From contig NC_065561.1 of NCBI RefSeq assembly GCF_022605725.1, positions 21,242,256 to 21,306,255 on the forward strand: a stretch of 64,000 bases of DNA, given 5' to 3'. The stretch comes from Anthonomus grandis grandis. Lineage: Eukaryota; Arthropoda; Insecta; Coleoptera; Curculionidae. The notes beneath the pieces are model-generated. The model saw only the letters and a list, made by a program, of their open reading frames with translations, was not told the origin of the DNA and made no database searches. The translations under genes were made by a program, and so were the position numbers. Shown here one piece after another: positions 57,001 through 64,000 of this stretch. Position 1 is the first letter of the stretch. Each line of letters begins with the position of its first letter.

Positions 57001-58216
57001 GGTATCGTAAATCTAGCGAAAAAAATTTCTTTGGAAAGCATCTTCAAGTTGGTCTTGCAACCACTGTTTTCTCAATTTTTTACAAATTTTAGCCATTATG
57101 GACCTAAAATGAAAAACAATTATTTTTTAACTAATAAATAAACAAAAAATCTATGTTTTTTTATAATTTACTCATGGCGGTGTAATATGGCCCAAAGTAG
57201 GGTTATTTGGCCCGTGGGCCTCTTCCTGTGTTAGGCTATATTACCTAAAGGTATTACAAACCAAAGTTTGTGCAATTAAAACAAAAGGGCATACTTATAA
57301 CAACAGAACATTTTAAGGTTAAATAACTTGTACTTATCTGGGGATATTTTTAGTTTTTCAGGTAAACAACAAAATAAAGATACACAAGCTTAAATTTCAT
57401 CAAAAAATTATAGCAACGCACTACAACACGTGCTGTTAATGAGAAACTGCTGATCCTTCGCACGCGCGTAGGAAATGGGGGTGGGGAAAAATATCACCGG
57501 TATAGCTGATATATGGACAACTATTTAAAGTTACCAGATTATTCAAAAATATTTCCAATTTTAGACGCTGGGCCATATTTGCCTCTACTACCTTACTACT
57601 AGTACAACGGAACCAATGCAAATTCAATTTTGCCCAGATTTCTTCCTATACATGATATGTTTTATTTGGTTGTTGGCACCTTAGACATAAAGTCAATGGC
57701 GATTTGTAGATCTCCCCGGCACATTCCGTAATTCCCTAGAGCCAAGAAGTTCCCGGGTTCCGCCTCCTCCGGTATCTGGAGGATCTTGGATCTTTCCTCT
57801 TTCCTCTTGATTTTTAGGGATTGCTTTATGTCCTTGCTGCCCATATTGACCGCTGCCGCTCGGTCTTTATCGCAGTACACCTCCTCTTGACGAATAGCCG
57901 TTTTCTTTCTTCGTCTCTTTCCTATAAAAGGATCTCTTAAGTAGTTATTAAGACAAGTGGAAATTGCACCTTTTCTCTTTTGAACGTCCTCGGTAATTTG
58001 TTTGGATAACTTGCGACTGGTTTCGGCAGACATCGGCGCTTGTCTAAACCTATTTTCCACTTCGGGAGACGTTTCTCTACCCAGGGCCTCCTCAGAGCGA
58101 TTCTCTTCCTCGTTCGAGTCATCTTTAACGTTCACCCGGACGAAACTTTGCAAAAGTTCGGCCTCACGGGTGATGTTCAGTCGGTTTTCCGCACTGAATT
58201 TTGATAAATCGTCCAT
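53474..58216 (-). CDS. Outer dynein arm docking complex subunit 4-like (TTC25) TPR protein, two exons
   Basis: Exons on the minus strand are 58216-57680 and 54076-53474, joined in phase 0 across a 3.6-kb intron (donor GTGCCA, acceptor TTTTCCAG), giving 379 residues. Residues 1-150 are charged and unlike the vertebrate N-terminus. TPRs begin at about 154 (NFLALGNYGMCRGDLQIAI) and run to about 260 (SLVARSKCYILLGQPENAL, FQKAEALYYLGDFEHALMYY), closely matching the first TPRs of ODAD4/TTC25. KLLRELAADKDYLDDLM and FWRQQLPKHLK end the protein. Vertebrate ODAD4 goes on with many more TPRs after FWRQQ; here a stop follows within eight codons and a poly(A) signal is near. The family docks outer dynein arms on ciliary doublets; in insects this would mean sperm and chordotonal cilia. 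A short paralogue is possible. Confidence 0.82.
54120..54409. other. Start of the ODAD4-like intron, possible transposon end
   Basis: ATACAGGGTGTTTCGAAATT at 54122 and ATACAGGATGTTAAAGGTG at 54221 look like related transposon-end words about 100 bases apart. No body was identified. Confidence 0.3.
54410..55150 (-). mobile_element. Repeat element copy 2, in the ODAD4-like intron
   Basis: Reverse-complement relative of 46740-47345, sharing the G-rich and C-rich tracts (GGGGTGGGTGGGGGG near 54777; CCCCCCGCCCACCCCAC near 54523), TGCAAAAACATTGTTTTTTA near 54488, and ATACCAAAACCAAAAATC near 55119. Internal words such as AAAACAGTGATTTTTC recur within it. Confidence 0.65.
55151..55688. other. ODAD4-like intron, nothing recognised
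   Basis: AT-rich sequence without identifiable genes or repeats. Confidence 0.35.
56448..56650 (-). pseudogene. Jockey-type LINE ORF1 fragment (PRE_C2HC-like)
   Basis: The minus strand reads PNDHRALTGLLKEEGMEFHS, a stop, then LEEDRKLNVILRGLDQNFKL and GFEPEEL. This is the pattern of the domain preceding zinc knuckles in Jockey-like ORF1 proteins ((Y/F)HxFxxxxxRPLxVVxRGLxxxx). Two in-frame stops show decay. Confidence 0.6.
56625..56830. repeat. 145-bp tandem duplication
   Basis: About 60 bases with AGAGTGCTATGTAGAAGAGT and TATAACTTTATCA(A/G)GTTTTTG at about 56628-56690 recur at about 56773-56830, separated by a GTAATATAGTATATA-type microsatellite. Confidence 0.8.
56848..57096 (-). pseudogene. 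Pogo/CENP-B-type transposase N-terminal fragment
   Basis: ATG at 57096 on the minus strand opens MAKICKKLRKQWLQDQLEDA, then after one in-frame TAG, LISEAKVAGKDWLSLFLKRN and PDLSVRKSQLMNPPRAQKL. This is the tandem helix-turn-helix DNA-binding region of pogo, jerky and CENP-B family proteins (GKDWLxxFLKRNPxLSxRKxx...RA). The catalytic DDE part is missing. Confidence 0.7.
57680..58216 (-). CDS. ODAD4-like exon 1 (N-terminal extension and first TPR half)
   Basis: 179 codons starting at ATG 58216-58214 in a good context (AAAATGG on the minus strand). It carries an acidic stretch (DDSNEEENRSEE), a basic stretch (IGKRRRKKTA) and the start of TPR 1. It ends TCT AAG at the weak donor GTGCCA; without splicing the frame stops five codons later. 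Confidence 0.75.
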
Positions 58217-59339
58217 TTTTTTTTTCGCTGCAAAATGAGACTAAGTTCTTACTAACTATAGCTTAAAAAAAAAATTACCACTGCTGTTTTTAGAAGAGAT
58301 TTTTGACAGTAGACTTAATAAAGTTCTTGAATTTGTTAACTTTGAAAATAATGAAGAAAGCACAAATTGTTTGGCTTCTTGGGGGCCTAAAGAAGTGATT
58401 AAGCAGAAACACGTCGGAGATTCAATTTGTTTGCCTACTAAACTACTTGCTTGAAATTACGAATTATTTTAAAATTAAAGGTACTTACTTAAAATAAGAA
58501 GCCTGCCTTTGTGAAAATGTTGATAGCCGTTCACTAACAAAGAACTTTTCTAAAGCACATACTCGGTCGCATCGCGATATTATGACTCGTTCTATATCTC
58601 ACGAAAATCGCCGTTTTTCGATTTCCAATTTGCTTTTTTTCTCTCAGCTTTTCCCCGCCCTAATATTTCTCCCTTTATCGGATATTGGAATTGAGTAGAT
58701 ATTATTCGTGGTTTGTTATTGGGTGCCCTTCGAGTGGTTCATGTTAAACCAGATTTAACGAATAATAAAATTTATCGTTGATTGGCAACTTAATATTCTT
58801 TACTTGATCCTGAAGTTGTAATTTTTGAAAATGGTTTTGCTGCACTCTATATAGTGCCCAAACTACCGTAATACCTTTACACTAAGATCAACTAGGCTTA
58901 TTTTGGTCTAAACTATGCAATGAGCCCTTTTATTAAGACCTATTACATTTTAAAAGATTGGATCGATTTTAGCGGTAAAAAAACTCTTTTTATAGACGAC
59001 ACAGTATTATTGCTATTCACGTCACGTTTTTTACTAGAAAACTAATTTTTAAGGCACCAAATAACGAAACAAGGGAATAATATTTACCACTTTTCCTACA
59101 CTCAAAAAACCACTAATACCCAAGGTGCTGAAAATCACACTTAGAGGTTGTTTGTTGTTATGGTAACTGCTCAAAAGGTGTGATCAATGCAAGGGTTTAG
59201 AGTATGACAAGCATTAGGTTTTTTTTACAATTTAACATGCTTTAGCCTAGATAAAAAATAAGTTTTTAAACTTAGTCGAGGAAGGTCAAAATTGGCATTT
59301 AAAATCTTAATACCTAATAAGAGTCATTATAGATCTCGT
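58217..59339. other. 5' flank of the ODAD4-like gene, nothing else seen
   Basis: AT-rich sequence holding the presumed promoter. No TATA box could be picked with confidence. No coding sequence was recognised. Confidence 0.35.
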
Positions 59340-59851
59340 TAGATTTAGATCTAACATTTTCGAAAATTATGGAGACAGAATCTCGAGATTTAAAAGTAAA
59401 TATATTGAAACAGATAAGTTTAAATATGGGTGCATTAAGCGCAACAGTAAATTTAGTTAATAAAATTAGTCTTGCATTGGATAGCAAGGCAATAGTTGTT
59501 GCTATATTTATAGATTTCAAGGAGGCATTTGATGTGGTCAATTTTGATATATTGCTTGAAAAACTCAAAAATCTTAACTTCCGGGGAATTATTTACTATT
59601 TATTAGAGTCATAATATATAAAAAACAGTATGTAAAATCGGATGAAAATAGTAGCATCCTGGAGTACCACAGGGATCTGTACTATACATTCGATAAGTAC
59701 ATTTTTTTATTATATAAAGGTTCCAATGAAAAACTATTAGAACAACAAATAAATTTAGATTAAAGAAATTACTCGAACTGACTGTTATATGCAATAAATT
59801 TAGGATTAATAAAAAAAAAATAATTTAATTCTTTTTGAGCCACTTTAGATA

Positions 59852-61086
59852 CTAGGGTGGTCCCAGAAGTACCCAGGGCCTGACCTTGAGATGTCGGTAG
59901 TAGTTTGAAAAATATCAGTGTATTAGAAAGTATACAATTTATAAAGCATTTGTTTTAAGTTTGAAGACGCCACGTTGTTTAGTATTTGTTTGGCAGCCAT
60001 CAATAGTGAACGTTTTCAGTGAATTTGTGACAATACTCTTATTTGAAAGGCCTCAGCCCAACCAATATAAAAGCTGAACTGGATCCTACTCTGGGTGAGT
60101 CGGCTCCTTCGTTAACAACAGTAAAATATTGGGTAGCAGACTTTAAACGAGGCCGTACGAGCTGCCAAGACGAGCATCGCAGTGGTCGACCAAATCAGCT
60201 GACGACTCCAGAAATTTTAAAGAAATTTTATAAAGCGGTACTGAATGATCCTCGACTGAAGAAGCGCGAGCTAGCGGGCATAGTAGACATTTCAAAAAGT
60301 GCGGTACATCGCATATTAGCTGAAAATTTTGACATGAGAAAGCTGTGTGCAGGGTGCCGCGTTCGCTCACACTCGAGCAAAAACAGTGTCGTGAAGATGT
60401 TTCAATTGAGTGTTTTAGCGAAATTTAATAGCGACAAAGCAGAATTTTTGCGTCGTTTCATAACCATGGATGAAACATGGGTCCATCACTTCACAACTGA
60501 GACAAAAGAACAATCAAAACAATGGACTCAATAGGGAGAACCGGCTCCAAAGAAGGCGAAAACCGTTGTTTCATGGCGTCGGTTTTTTTGGGATGCGCGA
60601 GGGATAATTTTCATTGACTATCTTGAAAAAGATGAAACTATCAACGGCGAGTATAATGCGAACTTATTGCAACGTTTGAGCGAAGAAATCAAGCAAAAAT
60701 GTCTTATTTTGGTTAAGAAGAAAGTGTTGTTTCATCAAGACAATGCACCAGCTCACAAATCCGTTATTGCAATGGCCAAAATTAACGAATTAAAGTTTGA
60801 ATTGCTACCTTATGCACCCTATTAGCCGGATTTAGCCCCCTCAGATTATTTTCTGTTTCCAAATTTAAAAAACTGGCTCAGTGGTCAAAGATTTTCCAAC
60901 GATGAAGAAGTGCAGATCTCTGCAGTTAATGGCTATTTCGAGGCGCAAGATAGTTCTTATTATAAAAAGGGTATCGGACTTATAAAACATCGCTGGAAAA
61001 AGTGTATAGAGAAAAAAAAATAAATACATTTTTTTTAAACTTTCGGGTTTCCTTTCTTGGGTCAGGTACTTCTGGGACCACCCTCG
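59852..61086 (+). mobile_element. Mariner transposon (DD34D), inactive, 1235 bp
   Basis: Bounded by TA at 59850-59851 and 61087-61088. The left end CTAGGGTGGTCCCAGAAGTA pairs with the right end, whose complement is CGAGGGTGGTCCCAGAAGTA. Length and ends fit mariner elements. It carries one broken transposase gene. The solitary end in Rrp6 intron 9 and the fragment at 49560-49760 show that related elements are present elsewhere in the window. Confidence 0.93.
60043..61023 (+). pseudogene. Mariner transposase, disrupted
   Basis: Transposase of the cut-and-paste Tc1/mariner superfamily. Visible parts are the N-terminal helix-turn-helix (VKYWVADFKRGRTSCQDEHR, then SGRPNQLTTPE) and the catalytic Asp residues at 60469 (MDETWVHHF), 60739 (HQDNAPAH) and 60844 (PDLAPSDYFLFP). 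Thirty-four residues separate the last two, the DD34D mariner signature. Damage: in-frame TAG at 60532-60534 and 60823-60825, and two compensating frameshifts between about 60350 and 60420. The first codons are also unclear (no ATG in frame at the expected start). The stop is TAA at 61021-61023. Confidence 0.9.
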
Positions 61087-61399
61087 TACTTAATTCATTT
61101 ATGGAATACTTGCGGAAAAACAGAATTTGAAAAAATACTGACGTTACAGAATAAGATTTTATTTAAATTAAACAAGTTAACATATACAGAGAGTTTATTT
61201 AATAACTTGATAAAGATGTTTGAACTAAATAAATTATTAAAGCTAGAACAACGCCTGGAAATCTTGTCATGATCAATTACCTAGAATAGTCTAGCCTAGA
61301 ATTGTCTCTATCAACTACTTAAAATAAAAATAAAATTCTACATAGCAATTGAAGAATTTTCATGATCCATTATCTGGAATTAAATAGAATAAAGATAGC

Positions 61400-61770
61400 A
61401 AATATTTTTGTAGAGCTTATTGGGATCTACAATTTTTTTATTAACCATGTAACCTCTGAAATCATCAAAACTCAAGATATTTTGAATGTAAATATTTCAA
61501 AAACTACTTGCTCTACAAAAAATTAATAAATACCGATTTTGTAGAGCGCAATAAGGTAGGTCTACAATTTTTCTAATATCTATGTAACCCCTAAAATCAT
61601 CAGAACTTCAGATATTTTGAATGTAAATATTCCACAAGCTGTATCTCGAAAACTATTGCCTCTACAAAAAAAATTATGGAGACCATTTTTGTAGTGCTCA
61701 ATAAGATCTATAATTTTTGTAGTAACCATTTATATGCTGAAAATAACAGAACTCGAGATATTTCGAATTT
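61400..61770 (+). repeat. Three-copy tandem repeat, period about 130-150 bp
   Basis: TTTTGTAGAGC starts at 61407, 61537 and (as TTTTGTAGTGC) 61687. Each is followed by a TCTACAATTTTT word, a TAACC(A/C)-type word and GATATTTTGAATGTAAATAT. Confidence 0.8.
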
Positions 61771-61941
61771 AATTTTTTACTTTTTTAATTTTTAACCACT
61801 CAAATCATCAGAACTCTAAATTTAAATTTTCCAAAAACTTAAAAACTAATGGCTCTAACTAACCCCTTAAATTATCGAAACTCTAAATATTTCATTTTTC
61901 CAGAATTTTTCTTTGAATTTAATTTTCTCTATATTCCATTA

Positions 61942-61982
61942 AATTGCCTGGATGAATTTTGTTTTTATTCCAGGCAGTTGAT
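61942..61982. repeat. GCCTGG inverted-pair hairpin
   Basis: AATTGCCTGGA (61942-61952) faces TTCCAGGCAGTTGAT (61968-61982) across a 15-base loop. Isolated member of the dispersed hairpin family. Confidence 0.7.
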
Positions 61983-62184
61983 CACCACAATTTTATAACT
62001 ACCGGGACAAATTATTTTTTTTATATACACATCAAAATGGTCTAAGGAACGCTTAGAAAAATAGTTTTTTTCGCCTTATAAATTTTTATATATTTATATT
62101 TTCATACGGAATAGATACTACCTTTAATATTAAGATACCAACGAAGTAAAATAAATATTTGAATACAAAAAATCATGCCAGAAC

Positions 62185-62281
62185 CACAGCATAAAGAAAC
62201 TTCAAATATAAAGTAAAACTTTAAATATAAACTTTAAAAATAAAACTTTAAAAATAAATAAAGAAGTTTCTTTATGCTGTG
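62185..62281. repeat. 19-bp perfect inverted repeat with an AT-rich loop
   Basis: CACAGCATAAAGAAACTTC (62185-62203) is the exact reverse complement of 62263-62281. GCCAGAAC also flanks both arms directly. The 59-base loop is a simple AAACTTTAAATAT-type repeat. It lies about 110 bases before the Tc1 transposase start and could be part of that element's terminal region. Confidence 0.75.
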
Positions 62282-62392
62282 CCAGAACAGGGTTTTTTGC
62301 TACTTGCACATTTTGTTGAAATAACGCAGATTATAATTTTTTAATTCTAACGCATATCGCATTTTCTGTGATTTAGTTTTTATTCAATAAAA

Positions 62393-62941
62393 ATGGAAAG
62401 ACGACATTTAACTCGAGAGGAAATGCTAAAAGCAGTCGGAATGCTTGAGGCAGAAACAAGTCAAAGAGACGTTGCAAGAGCTTTGTATACATCTCCCAGT
62501 GTAATTAACCGTTTGTGGACAAGATATAGAGAGACAAATGATGTTAGAGAACGGCATCAAGGCCCGTCGCGAGTTACCACACCTGCCCAAGACCGTTTTA
62601 TAACTTTGCAAGCTCAAAGAAATCCCACAGTTTCAGCAGTGCATAACGTCGAGGTTTCAGGTCAAACTATTAGAAACCGTTTGCATGAGAGAGGTCTTCA
62701 TTCCAGAAGACCCCTAAGGGTTCCTCGGTTCACTTTAGGAAATCGAGGTGCAAGATTAACGTGGTGCCAAGAACATGTTAATTGGAATCAAGAAAGATGG
62801 GCCACAGTTCTTTTTACGGATGAGTCTCGATTTTCATTTTATCCTGATTCTGGTAGAAGTCGTGTCTGGAGAGAGAAAGGAAATGAAAGTCGTTTGCGTC
62901 ATGCCCGGGAAGTAGTAAGGCAACGTGGTGGATCACTAATG
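62393..62941 (+). pseudogene. Tc1-like transposase, truncated by a LINE insertion
   Basis: About 183 codons from ATG 62393. The N-terminal helix-turn-helix (MLEAETSQRDVARALYTSPS, then VINRLWTRY) and second HTH (SGQTIRNRLHERGLHSRRP) precede the first catalytic Asp in FTDESRFSFYPDSGR. The frame follows the family to GGSLM, then changes abruptly at about 62942 to LINE sequence, so the remaining two catalytic residues are lost. The remaining frame has no stops or shifts, which suggests the element was fairly young when it was cut. Confidence 0.88.
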
Positions 62942-64000
62942 TTATTAGACTTGAAAATTGATTAAAAATTATAGTACACAGCTTAATGAGGAGTACAAAC
63001 AATTTAGAAACTATGTGAATGATTCAATTAAAAAAACGTAAAAAAAAAGTATAAGTATTATAAAAGCCAAATTACAGAAAATAGTAAAAATATAAAAAAA
63101 GTTTATCAAATTATCAGGGACGCCACAAACCCAAAAACAGATAGGAAGATTGAAGCCAGCATAATAGACGAAAGTAACAAGAAATTTTCAACAAATAAAG
63201 AAATGGCCAATTATTGCAATAAATATTTTATTAATGTTGGAAATAAAATGAAAGATAAGATTTCACCTCCGGAGAAAAATATCTGTATAAACGATATCCT
63301 AGAACCAGCAAAAACCTCATTATTTTTAACACCTGTACATAACAATGAAATAATTAAACACATTGCAACACTAAAGACAAACGCTGCCCCAGGAATAGAT
63401 CTCATTCCGACACGTGCCATAAAACTAACTAACAAATACATAGCTGAACCTTTAAGTCATATTATAAACCTTATCTTTTAGTACTTTAAAGTACTTTAAA
63501 CAATCGATTGTCACGCCAATACATAAAAAAGGCCCCACATCCAAAATTGAGAATTATCGACCAATTAGTTTATTAAACAACTTTTCTAAAATTCTAGAGA
63601 AATGCATTAAGGATCGCTTAAAATCATTTCTAAACTCGCTTGGTGTATTATCAGATAATCAATTTGGATTCTCAGAGGGTATCAGCACGGCACATGCAGT
63701 CTATAAACTCATATCTGAAGTTACTAATAACCTTAACAACGGTAAAAAATGTATTGCTGTTTTTATAGATCTTGCTAAGGCCTTCGATACTATGGCACAC
63801 AACTTCCTTATAAATACTTTAGAATACTATGGGGTTGGAGGTTTGGCAAAACAGGTACTTCGGAGTTACTTTGAGAACAGAGAACAATTTCTTAAAATAA
63901 ATGATACTCTTAGTGATCCTGAAATAATTAACATAGGTGTACCACAAGGTACAATTTTGGGACCAATTCTCTTTGTGGCCTATATAAACGAATTGCTGAA
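62942..64000 (+). mobile_element. LINE, 5'-truncated, continuing past the window end
   Basis: Starts inside the linker between endonuclease and RT (NEEYKQFRNYVNDS near 62985), passes ANYCNKYFINVGNKM (63203) and NAAPGIDLIPTRAIK (63380), and then the RT proper in one long open frame: KQSIVTPIHKKG, ENYRPISLLN, FIDLAKAFDT with the catalytic Asp at 63768, and IGVPQGTILGPILF near 63930-63970. A stop and a 10-bp duplication (TACTTTAAAG, 63482-63500) break the frame just before the RT. Jockey-like clade is likely; the 3' end is outside the window. Confidence 0.88.

Larger units (their letters stand above)
55689..57595 (-). mobile_element. Pogo-like DNA transposon with 29-bp terminal inverted repeats, degenerate
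   Basis: The left end TAAGGTAGTAGAGGCAAATA... (55689-55717) is the exact reverse complement of the right end (57567-57595), starting at a TA. The transposase runs on the minus strand from 57096; see the separate entry. Size is about 1.9 kb. The interior holds a fragment of a Jockey-type gag-like ORF and a 145-bp tandem duplication, so later insertions and deletions have replaced most of the transposase. Confidence 0.8.
59340..61272 (+). mobile_element. LINE relic split by a mariner insertion
   Basis: The left part (59369-59720) reads VVAIFIDFKEAFDVVNFDIL and, in another frame, PGVPQGSVL near 59657-59683, both RT motifs. The right part (61087-61272) reads LIHLWNTCGKTEFEKILTLQ and LNKLTYTESLFNNLIKMFEL, matching the C-terminal end of LINE proteins. 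The mariner at 59852-61086 lies between them, flanked by TA, so it inserted into an already present LINE of the same orientation. Confidence 0.65.

Noticed and set aside
61057..61272. Independent 71-codon gene
   Set aside because: Its start lies in the mariner terminal repeat and the rest matches a LINE C-terminus.

Overview
The window looks like nuclear DNA from an insect, most likely a beetle, though the order is only a guess. It is AT-rich and repeat-laden. Genes have GT-AG introns from 58 bp to about 5 kb, and poly(A) signals are AATAAA. Three protein-coding genes are supported: (1) an intronless large-Maf bZIP transcription factor, traffic jam-like, on + (19486-20442); (2) Rrp6/EXOSC10, the nuclear-exosome 3'-5' exonuclease, as 13 coding exons on + (31253-49432); (3) a short ODAD4/TTC25-like TPR protein of outer dynein arm docking, as two exons on - (58216-53474). 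They have no obvious functional link. No tRNA, rRNA or CRISPR was recognised.

Layout. 1-5.4 kb: an exact 110-bp satellite array with attached unique sequence. 6.4-6.9 kb: a LINE relic. 7.56-7.88 kb: a CpG-rich island. 9.04-11.77 kb: 174-bp array A. 12.9-13.1 kb: an island with Maf-type half-sites. 14.2-15.4 kb: degenerate repeats. 16.7-18.96 kb: inverted repeats and ~174-bp array B. 19.2-20.95 kb: the Maf gene. 21.2-22.9 kb: 174-bp array C, an inverted relative of A. 24.6-27.2 kb: a large inverted repeat. 28.7-30.96 kb: a cluster of short hairpins. 31.25-49.5 kb: Rrp6, its introns stuffed with mobile DNA. 49.5-53.4 kb: mariner, LINE and hairpin mosaic. 53.4-58.2 kb: the ODAD4-like gene, whose intron holds a pogo-like transposon. 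59.3-64 kb: nested LINE, mariner and Tc1 copies.

The least ordinary signal is the repeat content. A 15-bp motif, TTCAACTGCCTGGAA, and its reverse complement occur as close inverted pairs at about 15 places. The same motif sits in every unit of the 110-bp arrays. Three arrays around the Maf gene keep a 174-bp period with almost no indels. Other points for review are an apparent +1 frameshift in Rrp6 exon 6, two upstream ORFs on the Maf mRNA, and hammerhead-like hairpins in repeats. No new enzymatic or defence system was found.
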